NCBI RefSeq assembly: GCF_016714285.1
Contig: NZ_JADJNN010000003.1
Span: 1 to 64,000, forward strand
DNA: 64,000 bases
Direction: 5' to 3'
From: Nannocystis sp.
GTDB taxonomy: Bacteria; Myxococcota_A; Polyangia; Nannocystales; Nannocystaceae
The notes beneath the pieces were generated by a model. That model was not told where the DNA came from, ran no database searches, and saw only the letters and a program-made list of their open reading frames with translations. A program made the translations under genes and the position numbers. Shown here piece after piece: positions 45,518 through 54,244 of the stretch. Numbering within the stretch: the first letter of the stretch is position 1; every line of letters starts with the position of its first letter.

Positions 45518-48439
45518 CTACGCGGTCTCTTGCCAGGTGCTGGTCGTCGTCTGGCGGGCGATCATCGCCTCCGCCAGCGGGGCCGTGACGGCCCGCGAGA
45601 AGAAGAAGCCCTGCGCGTACTCGCAGCCCATCTGGCGCAGCAGATCGAGCTGCGCCGCCGTCTCCACGCCCTCCGCGATCACGCTCATCCCCAGGTTGTG
45701 CGCCAGGTTGACGATCGTCTGCACGATCGCCGCGTTCTCGCCTCCGGGCCCGATGTTGGTCACGAACGATCGGTCGATCTTCAGCGCCGACATCGGGAAG
45801 CGGTGCAGGTAGCTGAGCGAGCTGTAGCCGGTGCCGAAGTCGTCGACGTAGCTCTGCACCTCCTGCCGCTGCAGCTGCTCGAGCAGCTTCGACGCCGCCT
45901 GCGGGTCCTCCATGATCACGCTCTCCGTGATCTCCAGCTTCAAGCTCGACGGCGCCAGCGCGCTGTCTCGCAGCGCCATGCCGATGTGCGCCGGGTGTGA
46001 GAACTGTTTGCCCGACAGGTTGACGCTGATCGACAGCTTGACCCCCACCGGGAACTTCTCGTGCCAGCGCTGCATCTGCCGGCACGCCTCGCGCAGCACC
46101 CACTCGCCGATCGGCACGATCAGCCCGGTCTCCTCCGCGCAGCCGATGAACTCGCCCGGCAGCACGATCCCCCGCGCCGGATGGTTCCAGCGCAGCAGCG
46201 CCTCGAAGCCGATGATCAGCCCCGTCTCCAGCGCGATCACCGGCTGGTAGTACACCTGGAATTCGCCGCGTTCGATCGCCCGCCGCAGGTCGTTCTCCAG
46301 CGTCAGCAGCGCGACCGCCTCGGTGTGCATCCCCGCGTCAAACAGCTCGTAGCGGCCCTTGCCGCGCCGCTTCGCCCGGTACATCGCCGTGTCCGCGTCG
46401 CGCAGCACGTCCTCCGGCCGCTCGTACTCCGGCGTGCTGAACGCGATCCCCACGCTGGTCGGCACGTACACATCCTGGCCGCGCAGCGAGAACGGCTGCT
46501 TGAGCAGGTTCAGCACCCGGTCCGCGACCCGGATCGCGTCGCTCGCGTCGTGCACCCGGCGCAGCAAGATCGCAAACTCGTCGCCGCCGAGGCGGGCCAG
46601 CGTGTCCTCCGCGCCGATGCACTCGTGCAGCCGCCGGCTGAAGTCGATCAGCAGTCGGTCGCCCGCCGAGTGGCCGAGGCTGTCGTTGATGTTCTTGAAG
46701 CGGTCGAGGTCGAGGCACAGCACCGCGAAGTGCGACTCGCGCGGCGACTGGCGCGCGTGGATCACCTCCATCTCGAGTCGGTCCAGGAACAGCATCCGGT
46801 TCGGCAGCCGCGTCAGCGGGTCGTGCAGCGACTCGTGCCGCGAGCGCTCCTCGCGGTCGCGCAGGGCGATCTCCGCCCGTCGCTTGCTCGACACGTCGCG
46901 GGCCACGATCTGCGCGCCGATCACGTCGCCCGCGTGGTCGCGCAGCGGCATCACCGTCGACGCGAACCACAGCGTCTGCCCCTCGAACTCGACCATCTCC
47001 TCGATGTCGATGTTCTGCCCGGTCTCCATCACGTGCAGGTAGCGGGCGTGGTGCGCCTCGGCCAGCTCCGGCGAGCTCATCACGTCCTTCAACCTCCGCC
47101 CGAGCAGCGCCTCGGCCGACGCGTGCAGCATGTGCGCCGCCTGCTCGTTGGCCCGCGTGATCCGCCCCTCGCGGTCGAGGCACACCACGTACACGTCGCT
47201 GGCCTCGACCAGCAGCCGGTACTGCGTCTCGCTCTCTCGCAGCGCCCGCTCGGCCCGCTTGCGCTCGCTGATGTCGACCACCGTCACCATCACCCCGGTG
47301 GTCTCCTGCGCCCCCGGGTCCATCAGCGGCAGCGCCGTGAACACGGCCCAGAACAGCCCCCCATCCTTGCGCCGCACCCCCAGCACGATCGGCTGCTGCG
47401 GGGTCAGGGTCCGCAGGCAGCGCGTCATCGGCAGCGCATCCGGCGGGCAGCGCTGTCCGTCCTCGAACACCACCGCCAGCTCGAGGTCGCTGACCGTCAG
47501 CTTCGAGAACTCGTCCGCCGTCAGCCCGAACATCCGCTGCGCCGGCGCGTTCGTCATCACCACCGCGCCGTCGATCGACAGCTGCAAGATCCCCGTCGGC
47601 ACCGCGTCGATGATCTGGCTCAGCGCGTTCGGCGTCGCCGTCGCCCGCCGACTCACCCCGTGCTCGGCCCCGTGCTCGGGTACCGGCTCCGCCGGGCTCA
47701 GATGCGCCGCCAGCCGCGGCTCCTCCTCCAGCAGCTGCGCCCGCGACTCCGCCAGCGCCGACTCGGTCCGCAGCGCCAGCTCCGGATACGCCGCACACCA
47801 CTGCCAGCGCGTCCACGCGTAGGCCAGCAGCGCCGACCACCGCATATACAACTCCGCCGGCAGCAGCCGCCGCAGCTCGGCTTGCAGCGACACACAATTC
47901 GTCGGCTCGAGCGTGTAGGCGATCGACCCGGCCAGCACCGCGTCGGCCAGCGGTCCTGGACCTGGCCACTGTGTCCACGCCTCGGCGCAACCGGTCAGCA
48001 ACTCCATGTTGCGGCGAAACTCCGACTGCGGCCCGCTGCGGTCCTCGAGCAACGCGAGGATCTCCGCCGCGCGCACGCCTTGCCGCGCAAGCGCTGCGGC
48101 GTGGCCCACCAGCCCGTACGGCGTCGGGCAGCGCCGCATCACACCCAGCAGCAGCGCCTCCTTGAAGCGTCCCGGCAGCGGGTTGTCGAGGTACGCCGCG
48201 CGCGTCTGCTGCCACATCGCCTCGAGCAGCTCGGGGCTGCCGAGGGTCGGGTCGAACAGCGCCGGGACGAAGCCGATGCGCAGCTCGATCTGCGCGCGCA
48301 ACGACGCGATCACTCGACCCGACTTGCGGGTGGCCTCGGCAGACGCCTCGCTCCAGGCCGGAGCGACGTCGCTGCTTGGGGTCGTGGTCTCCGAGATCGC
48401 AGCGCTCCATGCTGGTCGCGCAGGTTTCCGCGCCAGCAT
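45518..48439 (-). CDS. AhpD-like / PAS-PAS-GGDEF-EAL cyclic-di-GMP protein
   Basis: About 973 residues from ATG 48439 (a TTG at 48472 is weaker). Residues 50-130 resemble an AhpD/carboxymuconolactone-decarboxylase helical domain, but the CxxC-x3-H site is not conserved. Two PAS domains follow (about 270-395 and 405-525), the second with a VDISERKRAE-type linker before it. GGDEF is intact (LARLGGDEFAILL) and EAL is intact (IGFEALLRW, YVDDFGTGYSSLSYL, AEGVE). It could both make and degrade cyclic di-GMP. No membrane segment is evident, so it probably senses inside the cell. Confidence 0.93.
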   Translation of the reverse strand: MLARKPARPAWSAAISETTTPSSDVAPAWSEASAEATRKSGRVIASLRAQIELRIGFVPALFDPTLGSPELLEAMWQQTRAAYLDNPLPGRFKEALLLGVMRRCPTPYGLVGHAAALARQGVRAAEILALLEDRSGPQSEFRRNMELLTGCAEAWTQWPGPGPLADAVLAGSIAYTLEPTNCVSLQAELRRLLPAELYMRWSALLAYAWTRWQWCAAYPELALRTESALAESRAQLLEEEPRLAAHLSPAEPVPEHGAEHGVSRRATATPNALSQIIDAVPTGILQLSIDGAVVMTNAPAQRMFGLTADEFSKLTVSDLELAVVFEDGQRCPPDALPMTRCLRTLTPQQPIVLGVRRKDGGLFWAVFTALPLMDPGAQETTGVMVTVVDISERKRAERALRESETQYRLLVEASDVYVVCLDREGRITRANEQAAHMLHASAEALLGRRLKDVMSSPELAEAHHARYLHVMETGQNIDIEEMVEFEGQTLWFASTVMPLRDHAGDVIGAQIVARDVSSKRRAEIALRDREERSRHESLHDPLTRLPNRMLFLDRLEMEVIHARQSPRESHFAVLCLDLDRFKNINDSLGHSAGDRLLIDFSRRLHECIGAEDTLARLGGDEFAILLRRVHDASDAIRVADRVLNLLKQPFSLRGQDVYVPTSVGIAFSTPEYERPEDVLRDADTAMYRAKRRGKGRYELFDAGMHTEAVALLTLENDLRRAIERGEFQVYYQPVIALETGLIIGFEALLRWNHPARGIVLPGEFIGCAEETGLIVPIGEWVLREACRQMQRWHEKFPVGVKLSISVNLSGKQFSHPAHIGMALRDSALAPSSLKLEITESVIMEDPQAASKLLEQLQRQEVQSYVDDFGTGYSSLSYLHRFPMSALKIDRSFVTNIGPGGENAAIVQTIVNLAHNLGMSVIAEGVETAAQLDLLRQMGCEYAQGFFFSRAVTAPLAEAMIARQTTTSTWQETA

Positions 48440-48767
48440 TTCAGCGTTACAGCCAGCGCCCGCAGGTGTCAATCACAGGTCGTACGCCAGTGCCCACGGG
48501 ACGAGGTTCTACGCGGGTTTCGCGGCTCGGCTCGCCGCCACCGCGCACCTCGACCATTGGCGCGCCCGCCGCTCGCGCCGCTCGAGCAAGACCCGGCGAT
48601 CGGGCAGCCAACAGGCAGCGATCGGGGACTCCCATCGACGGCCGCGCCCGGTACACAACCGTCGCCATCGCGCCCCACGGGCGCGCAGTCCGTCCACGCT
48701 GAGCTCAGGCCAGGGACTTCTCGCCGCCGTCGCGCCCCACGGGCGCGCAGCCCGTCCACGCTGACCT
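48440..48767. other. Non-coding stretch with duplicated hairpin block
   Basis: No gene is supported in these 328 bases between the minus-strand GGDEF-EAL and receiver genes. The part from 48668 on repeats the 3' end of the receiver gene and its GC-rich hairpin. Confidence 0.6.
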
Positions 48768-48792
48768 TCAGGCCAGGGACTTCTCGCCGCCG
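48668..48792. repeat. Two tandem copies (about 62 bases) of a gene 3' end with hairpin
   Basis: Copy A 48668-48729 and copy B 48730-48792 differ at a few positions. Each holds GCGCCCCACGGGCGCG, able to fold as a stem, and a sequence encoding GGEKSLA-stop on the minus strand. Copy B is the true end of the receiver gene. Confidence 0.88.
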
Positions 48793-49172
48793 CTGCCGCT
48801 CGCCTCGGGGTCCTCGACGAAGCGGATCATCTTCGACAGCAAGCGACGCAGGTCGATCGGCTTGGTGTCGTACTCGTCGCAGCCGGCGTCGATCGCCTTC
48901 TCGCGGTCGCCCGACATCGCGTGCGCCGTCAGGGCGATGACCGGGATGGCCTGCGTCTTCGCGTTCGCCTTCAGCCGCCGCGTCGCCTCCCAGCCGTCGA
49001 GGTCCGGCAGGCTCAGATCCATCAGCACCAGGTCTGGCAGCTCGCGCTGCGCCATCGCAATCCCCTCCTGCCCGTCGGTCGCCACCAGCACCTCGTAACC
49101 CTTGCGACGCAGCCGCCGGGACAGCATGTCGCGACTAAGTTCGTTGTCCTCGACGATCAAGATCTTGGGCAT
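48768..49172 (-). CDS. Single-domain response regulator (receiver only)
   Basis: About 134 residues from the ATG reading MPKILIVEDNELSRDML. Receiver motifs: ED pair near 8, phospho-accepting Asp52 in LVLMDLSLPD, Thr82, Lys104 in YDTKPID. No output domain, like CheY or DivK; the PDLDGWEATRRLKA and VIALTAHAMSGDREKAIDAG patterns are those of receivers used with hybrid histidine kinases. The Ser/Gly-rich C-terminal end (ASGSGGEKSLA) lies in the duplicated block. Its kinase partner is not adjacent. Confidence 0.92.
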   Translation of the reverse strand: MPKILIVEDNELSRDMLSRRLRRKGYEVLVATDGQEGIAMAQRELPDLVLMDLSLPDLDGWEATRRLKANAKTQAIPVIALTAHAMSGDREKAIDAGCDEYDTKPIDLRRLLSKMIRFVEDPEASGSGGEKSLA

Positions 49173-49352
49173 GGCTGTTGGCTCGCTTGCCGTGGCAGTA
49201 CTGGGGGTCGCTCGCAAGGTCCAGGAGCGAGGCCCCCATCTTACGGCTTTTTTGCGGGAGGAACACCGCCTGCGAGCCCGCGATGCGCGCTCGCGCCCCG
49301 CACCATGGATGGCCCGGGCGGCGCGGCCTGCTTCGGCGCCCGGCAAGAACCC

Positions 49353-50180
49353 TCAGGCCCGGGCCAGCGAATCGCCCAGGCGCCGCACTCGGCCCTCCAC
49401 GACCAGCTTGCGCAGGTGGGCCTCGAGCGAGCGCATGGCCAGAGGCCACAGCGCCTCCGGCGTGTCCGCGTAGGCCTCGGCCAGCACACCAGAGAGATCG
49501 CGCGGCGCCGCATGGATCGCCGCCAGGACCCGGTCCTCACGCATCAGTCGGTGCGCTCGATAGCGCCGAAGCACCGCCTGCGGGTCGTCCAGCACCGGTC
49601 CGTGCGCGGGCACCAGAGCCCTCGGCCTCGCCGCGGCCATCCGCTCCAGCGAGGCCAGATACGCGATCATGTCGCCGTCATCCTCGGGGTCGATGAGGAT
49701 CGTCCCGACCCCGGCCACCATGTCGCCCGCGTACGCCAGCCCCGTGCGCCGCTCCGTGTAGACCAGGTGCCCCGGCGCGTGCCCGGGCGTGTGCATCGCC
49801 GAGACCACGAACCCCTCCCCGAGGTCGACCTCGGCCCCGTCCACGAGCAGCACGTCGACCGCGAAGTCGACCCGCTCCGCCGTCGCCGCGTGGGCGTGGA
49901 TCGGCGCACCCGTGCGCTCGCGCAGCGCCGCCGCGTAGCCGGTGTGATCGCGGTGGTGGTGCGTCAGCAAGATCGCAGCGACCTCGGCCCCGAGCCCCAC
50001 CAGCCCCGCGAGCAACTGGTCGAGCGCCGCCTGCTCATCGGCGAAGGGCGTCGCCGGCTCGATCACCGCCAGCCGCCTCTGTCCCACCACCAGCGTGTTC
50101 GTCGCCGTCGCCGGCAGCAGCGTCGGGGTCCGTAACGCGACCAGCCTCACCCCCTCCGCGATCGCCTCGAATCCCCGCAC
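49353..50180 (-). CDS. Metallo-beta-lactamase-fold hydrolase (LACTB2-like)
   Basis: Protein of 275 residues starting at GTG 50180. The metal site is intact: THHHRDHTG near 76, a histidine in HTPGHAPGH, aspartate in YAGDMVAG and a final VPAHGPV. The C-terminal winged region (RLMREDRVLAAI, LEAHLRKLVVEGRVRR) matches the LACTB2/hydroxyacylglutathione hydrolase-like group. Likely a thioester or RNA/nucleotide hydrolase; the substrate is unclear. Divergent from bpt with 37 bases between starts. Confidence 0.9.
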   Translation of the reverse strand: MRGFEAIAEGVRLVALRTPTLLPATATNTLVVGQRRLAVIEPATPFADEQAALDQLLAGLVGLGAEVAAILLTHHHRDHTGYAAALRERTGAPIHAHAATAERVDFAVDVLLVDGAEVDLGEGFVVSAMHTPGHAPGHLVYTERRTGLAYAGDMVAGVGTILIDPEDDGDMIAYLASLERMAAARPRALVPAHGPVLDDPQAVLRRYRAHRLMREDRVLAAIHAAPRDLSGVLAEAYADTPEALWPLAMRSLEAHLRKLVVEGRVRRLGDSLARA

Positions 50181-50217
50181 CAGCGAACTCTAGCACCGCG
50201 GCATATACTCGCGTGGC

Positions 50218-50952
50218 ATGCGTTGGCGCCCCCGTCTGCTCCCGGCTGACCCCCCCGAGCTGCTCGTCTACGACGAACCCACGCCCTGCCCCTACCTCAG
50301 CGGTCGCCAGGCTCGCATGCCCCTGCGGGTCCCGACGCGCATGCTCACCCACGCCGAGTTCGGCGCCCGCCTCCGCAGCGGCGACCGCCGCCAGGGCGTC
50401 CTCCTCTACCGCACCGCCTGCCCGAGCTGCCGCGCGTGCGAGCCGATCCGCCTCGACGTCGAGGACTTCGCGCCGACCCGAACCCAACGAAGGATCTACC
50501 GCCGCGGCCTCGAGCGCTTCGACGTGGAGATCGGCCCGCCTGAACTCAGCCCCGAGAAGGTCGCCCTCTACAACCTCCACAAGACCGGCCGCGACCTCAA
50601 CCCCGACGGCCAGGACATCGACGAGCAGGGCTACCGCGCCTTCCTCGTCGACACCTGCTGCGACTCCCTGGAGATCCGCTACCGCCACAAGGGCCAGCTC
50701 GTCGGCGTCGCCATCGTCGACCGCTCCGACGACGCCCTCTCCGCGGTCTACTTCTACTTCGACCCCACCTTCGAACCCTGGTCCCCCGGCGTCTTCTCCA
50801 TCCTCAAGCAGGTCGAACTCTGCCGCAGCTGGGGCCTACGCTACCTCTACCTCGGCCTCTACATCGCCGAGTGCCCCTCGATGGCCTACAAGGCCACCTA
50901 CCTCCCGCACGAGCGCCTCCTCCACGGCAGCTGGCAACGCATCGAGGGCTGA
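50218..50952 (+). CDS. bpt: Aspartate/glutamate leucyltransferase
   Basis: Protein of 244 residues of the arginyl/leucyl-tRNA-protein transferase family. Conserved pattern: PCPYLSGRQARMPLRVP, YRTACPSCRACEPIRLDV, QRRIYRRG, AIVDRSDDALSAVYFYFDP, LYLGLYIAECPSMAYKATYLP. Bpt attaches leucine from leucyl-tRNA to proteins beginning with Asp or Glu, marking them for ClpS/ClpAP degradation by the N-end rule. Arginyl transfer, as in eukaryotic ATE1, is the alternative but rare in bacteria. Confidence 0.92.
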   Translation: MRWRPRLLPADPPELLVYDEPTPCPYLSGRQARMPLRVPTRMLTHAEFGARLRSGDRRQGVLLYRTACPSCRACEPIRLDVEDFAPTRTQRRIYRRGLERFDVEIGPPELSPEKVALYNLHKTGRDLNPDGQDIDEQGYRAFLVDTCCDSLEIRYRHKGQLVGVAIVDRSDDALSAVYFYFDPTFEPWSPGVFSILKQVELCRSWGLRYLYLGLYIAECPSMAYKATYLPHERLLHGSWQRIEG

Positions 50953-51029
50953 CGAGCTCGCGTGCCCGAGTGCTTGTCGCTGACGACGCCGACCCAACCT
51001 GTCTGCGGACGAACACCCTCATTGTCACA

Positions 51030-51046
51030 AACTGGTCATACCAGTT
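51030..51046. promoter_or_regulatory. Palindromic operator, FadR-like
   Basis: AACTGGTCATACCAGTT is a perfect 7+7 palindrome around CAT, 33 bases before the start of the FadR-like gene. Enterobacterial FadR sites have the same AACTGGT half. TTGTCA just left of it (51023-51028) resembles a -35 element, so binding would block the promoter; autoregulation is inferred. Confidence 0.72.
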
Positions 51047-51079
51047 GACCATCATCTCACTCGCTGTCATGGTCAGTGA

Positions 51080-51823
51080 GTGTTGAAGCCCGTCGCCCGC
51101 CAGTCCCTCTCCGACGCCGTGTTCGAGCAGCTCTCGCACGAGATCGTCCACGGCCGCATGGTCCCGGGCGCCCCGCTGCCCTCGGAACGCAACCTCTGCG
51201 ACATGCTGCGGGTCAACCGCGGCGCCGTCCGCGAGGCCCTCAAGCGCCTCTCCCAGGCCGGCCTCGTGACGATCCAGCACGGCGGTGCCGCCCGCGTCCT
51301 CAACTTCCGCCAGTCCGGCAACCTCGACCTCCTCACCCGCCTCCTCTTCCACAGCGACGGCACCGTCGACCTCAAGGTCGCCCGCTCGGCCATGGAGATG
51401 CGCGCCGCGATGGCGCCAGACATCGCCCGCCTCGCCGCCCGCCGCCGCAGCCCGGAGCAGCTGCACCGCCTGCTCGAGCTGGTCGCCGCCATGGCCGACC
51501 ACGCCGACGACCTGCCCGCCCTCCAGCTGCTCGCCCTCCAGTTCTGGGACGTGCTCGTCGAGGGCAGCGACAACATCGCCTACCAGCTCGTCTTCAACAG
51601 CCTGCGCGACGCCTACGAGCGCCTGCGCGAGCTCCTGGTGGAGGTCCTGGCCAGCGAGCTGCGCGACCTCGCCGCCTACCGGGCGATCGCCGAGGCCGTC
51701 CAGCGCCAGGATGACCTCTCCGCCGCCGCCGTCGCTCGCACCCTGATGGAGCAGGGCAGCAGCGCGATCTTCCAGCTCATCGCCGCCATCGAGGAGGGAG
51801 ACGACAATGTCGAACGAACCTGA
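51080..51823 (+). CDS. GntR-family transcription regulator, FadR-like
   Basis: Protein of 247 residues starting at GTG 51080. Winged helix: AVFEQLSHEIVHGRMVPGAP, LPSERNLCDMLRVNRGAVRE, ALKRLSQAGLVTIQHGGAAR. The following VLNFRQSGNLDLLTRLLF and the helical C-terminal domain resemble E. coli FadR more than ordinary FCD members. FadR binds long-chain acyl-CoA and controls fatty-acid synthesis and breakdown; here a fatty-acid hydroxylase gene overlaps its 3' end by 17 bases, and a FadR-type operator sits upstream. Ligand binding is inferred. Confidence 0.88.
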   Translation: MLKPVARQSLSDAVFEQLSHEIVHGRMVPGAPLPSERNLCDMLRVNRGAVREALKRLSQAGLVTIQHGGAARVLNFRQSGNLDLLTRLLFHSDGTVDLKVARSAMEMRAAMAPDIARLAARRRSPEQLHRLLELVAAMADHADDLPALQLLALQFWDVLVEGSDNIAYQLVFNSLRDAYERLRELLVEVLASELRDLAAYRAIAEAVQRQDDLSAAAVARTLMEQGSSAIFQLIAAIEEGDDNVERT

Positions 51824-52478
51824 CCCAAAGACCAGCTCAGAGCTCGGCCCCGGCCCGTCGCTGTGGACCACGCTGCGGGTGTTCTTCCGCTTCCCCAGCC
51901 CGCGATCCTTCCTGGTCGTCACGGCCCTGCTGGTCGCGCTGCGCCTGCAGCTCGGCAGCTTCAGCTGGTGGGACCTGGCGATCGTCCCGCTGATCCTCGC
52001 CGTCGAGCCCTTCGCCGAGTGGCTGATCCACGTCTACATCCTCCACTTCAAGCCGAAGAAGATCTTCGGCCGCGTCCTCGATCTGCAGGTCGCCCAGTTC
52101 CACCGCGCCCACCACCGCGACCCGTGGAAGCTCGACGTCGTGTTCATCCCGCGTCGCGCCGGCTACGTCGGCTTCGCGATCCTGATCGCCGCCTGGTACC
52201 TCGCCATGCCGACGATCCCGCTGTTCACCACCGCCGTGCTCGGCAGCGTCCTGATGGGCTTCGCCTACGAGTGGATCCACTACCTCACGCACACCGCCTA
52301 CCGCCCACGGACCCGCCTCTACCGCCACCTGTGGCGCCTCCACCGGCTCCACCACTTCAAGAACGAACACTACTGGCAGGGCGTCACCACCCACCTCGCC
52401 GACCGCGTCCTCGGCACCCTGCCCGACCACCACAAGGTCCCCACCTCCGCGACCTGCCGCACCCTCGGCGTCGATTGA
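51807..52478 (+). CDS. Fatty acid hydroxylase / sterol desaturase superfamily protein
   Basis: Membrane di-iron protein of 223 residues. Histidine motifs: EWLIHVYILH, FHRAHHRDP, EWIHYLTHTAY and HRLHHFKNEHYW, matching the fatty acid hydroxylase family (sphingolipid or fatty-acid 2-hydroxylases, carotenoid hydroxylases). Four to five hydrophobic segments. It starts inside the regulator gene, so translation is coupled and it is the likely regulated target. The exact lipid substrate is unknown. Confidence 0.9.
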   Translation: MSNEPDPKTSSELGPGPSLWTTLRVFFRFPSPRSFLVVTALLVALRLQLGSFSWWDLAIVPLILAVEPFAEWLIHVYILHFKPKKIFGRVLDLQVAQFHRAHHRDPWKLDVVFIPRRAGYVGFAILIAAWYLAMPTIPLFTTAVLGSVLMGFAYEWIHYLTHTAYRPRTRLYRHLWRLHRLHHFKNEHYWQGVTTHLADRVLGTLPDHHKVPTSATCRTLGVD

Positions 52479-52529
52479 GCCAGCGCCGCCGCTTGCCAGC
52501 CGCCGCGCCCCCGGGCCAAGCTGCGCGGC

Positions 52530-53216
52530 GTGACGCGCCTCAGCCCGGGCCTCCACCACTTCACGCCCACCCTGCCGATCCACGTCTTCGACGCCCCCGG
52601 GCCCGGCCCCACCGCGCTCATCCAGGCCGGCATCCACGGCGACGAGATCGCCGGCGTGCATGCCCTGCAAGAGCTGCTCGAGGAGGGCATCCGCCCGACC
52701 CGCGGTCGACTCATCGTCGTCCCGGTGATGAACCCCGCCGCCTACCGCGCCCGCCAGCGCTGCGCCCCCGGCGGGCTCGACCTGAACCGCTGCTTCCCCG
52801 GCGACGCCGACGCCCCCGAGCCCGAGCGCCGGCTCGCTCGTCGCTTCATGGACCTCGTGCTCGCCGAGCGACCCGCGCTGATGGCCACGCTCCACGAGAG
52901 CCACAAGCGCTACGACCCCGCGGTCACGCCCTCCTTCGGCCAGACTCTGGTCTACGGCGTCGACCCGATGCCCGAGATCGTCCCGCGGATCCTCGCGCGG
53001 CTGAACGCCCGCTTCACCGGCGATAACGAGCGCTGGGACCCACAATTTTATCCCGTCGCCACGTCCTCCACCGAGGTCATCGTCGCCGCCACCGGCTGCG
53101 TCGGCCTCTGCGTCGAGACCTGGATGGGCTTCGTCGAGGCCCGCCGCGTCGAGATGCAGCGCAGCGTCGTCGAGCTCCTCCTCGACGACCTCGGCGTCCG
53201 ACCCCTGTCCGCTTGA
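52530..53216 (+). CDS. Succinylglutamate desuccinylase/aspartoacylase-family zinc hydrolase
   Basis: Protein of 228 residues starting at GTG 52530. Zinc-site pattern IQAGIHGDEIAGVHAL (HxxE), arginine motif LDLNRCFPG, second zinc histidine in LHESHKRY and the catalytic glutamate near VETWMG. Typical of M14-like deacylases acting on N-acyl amino acids or carboxypeptidase substrates. The length is shorter than aspartoacylase. Same strand as the hydroxylase, 51 bases after it. The stop codon starts a 31-base sequence that is repeated 65 bases later. Confidence 0.85.
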   Translation: MTRLSPGLHHFTPTLPIHVFDAPGPGPTALIQAGIHGDEIAGVHALQELLEEGIRPTRGRLIVVPVMNPAAYRARQRCAPGGLDLNRCFPGDADAPEPERRLARRFMDLVLAERPALMATLHESHKRYDPAVTPSFGQTLVYGVDPMPEIVPRILARLNARFTGDNERWDPQFYPVATSSTEVIVAATGCVGLCVETWMGFVEARRVEMQRSVVELLLDDLGVRPLSA

Positions 53217-53309
53217 ACCCCCGGGTGCACAGGCCGCTGCCGTGAGGACAAACAAGCTGGTGTGGCGCGCCACCCACCTGAAGCCCCGGGTGCGCAAGCC
53301 GCTGCCGTG
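53214..53309. repeat. 31-base direct repeat starting at a stop codon
   Basis: Copies 53214-53244 and 53279-53309 differ at three positions; both begin TGAA and end CCGCTGCCGTG. The first TGA is the stop of the zinc-hydrolase gene. Confidence 0.85.
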
Positions 53310-53363
53310 GCCCCCCTCACTCGCCCGCGATTTCATCCTCTCGCCGCAACTGGGCTAAGGTCG

Positions 53364-53981
53364 ATGTACATGCCCGACATGTTCACGGCCCCCGACGCTC
53401 CCTCCGCGCTGCGCGCCGTCCCCGATGCTGGCCAGGGCCTCCCGAGTGGCTCGCTCGCCTGCCATGCCGAGGCCGTGTTCGAGCGCGTCAGCCCCTACGA
53501 CGGCGTCGGCTTCCGCAACCACTGTCGCCGCCTGTTCACCTTCAGCGAGATGTTGATGCGCCAGGCCGACGTGGCGATGGACCGCGACGTCGCCTACGCG
53601 GTGGCGATGTGCCACGACCTCGGCATCGTCAGCCGCGACGACACCGGCCCGACCTACCTCGCGCGCAGCCGGGCGCTGTTCGAGCGCGAGACCGCCGGCC
53701 AGGACCTCGCCGGCACCCCGGCCCGCATCATCGACGAGTGCATGATCTACAACCATCGCATCCTCGCCGTGCCGAACCTCAGCCCCCAGGCCGACGCCTT
53801 CCGCCGCGCCGTCCAGATCGAGCACTCGCGCGGCCTGCTGCGCTTCGGCCTCGACGCCGACGCGGTCAAGCAGGTGTTCGTCCGCCACCCGCGCGGCAAC
53901 TTCGACCGCGTCCTCCTCGACTTCACCTGGCGCACCCTCCGACGTGAACCCCTGACCCTGGTCCACGGCATCTTCTTCTAG
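53364..53981 (+). CDS. HD-domain protein
   Basis: About 205 residues from ATG 53364 (an upstream frame to 53262 reads through the direct repeat and is unlikely). HD-type metal site: FRNHCRRLFTFSEML with the first histidine, AYAVAMCHDLGIV with the HD pair near 92, and ECMIYNHRI plus VQIEHSRG downstream. Probably a phosphohydrolase of unknown substrate. Three bases upstream of the DUF1244 gene, so probably co-transcribed. Confidence 0.85.
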   Translation: MYMPDMFTAPDAPSALRAVPDAGQGLPSGSLACHAEAVFERVSPYDGVGFRNHCRRLFTFSEMLMRQADVAMDRDVAYAVAMCHDLGIVSRDDTGPTYLARSRALFERETAGQDLAGTPARIIDECMIYNHRILAVPNLSPQADAFRRAVQIEHSRGLLRFGLDADAVKQVFVRHPRGNFDRVLLDFTWRTLRREPLTLVHGIFF

Positions 53982-53983
53982 CC

Positions 53984-54244
53984 ATGACCCCCGCCGACCT
54001 CAGCCCCCAGCAGACCCTCGAGCTCGAGGCCGCCGCCTTCCGCAGCCTCGTCGAACACCTGCGCACGCGCAACGACGTGCAGAACATCGACCTCATGAAC
54101 CTCGCCGGCTTCTGCCGCAATTGCCTCTCGCGCTGGTACCACGAGGCCGCCCAGGCCCGCGGCCTCGAACTCAGCAATGACCAGGCCCGCGAGCTCGTGT
54201 ACGGCATGCCGTACAGCGAGTGGAAGGCCAAGCACCAGCGATGA
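53984..54244 (+). CDS. DUF1244 family protein
   Basis: Protein of 86 residues closely matching DUF1244: LRTRNDVQNIDLMNLAGFCR, NCLSRWYHEAA and LVYGMPYSEWKAKHQ. Small cytosolic helical protein with conserved Cys pair, common in proteobacteria; function unknown. It overlaps the YjbQ gene by four bases (ATGA). Confidence 0.92.
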   Translation: MTPADLSPQQTLELEAAAFRSLVEHLRTRNDVQNIDLMNLAGFCRNCLSRWYHEAAQARGLELSNDQARELVYGMPYSEWKAKHQR

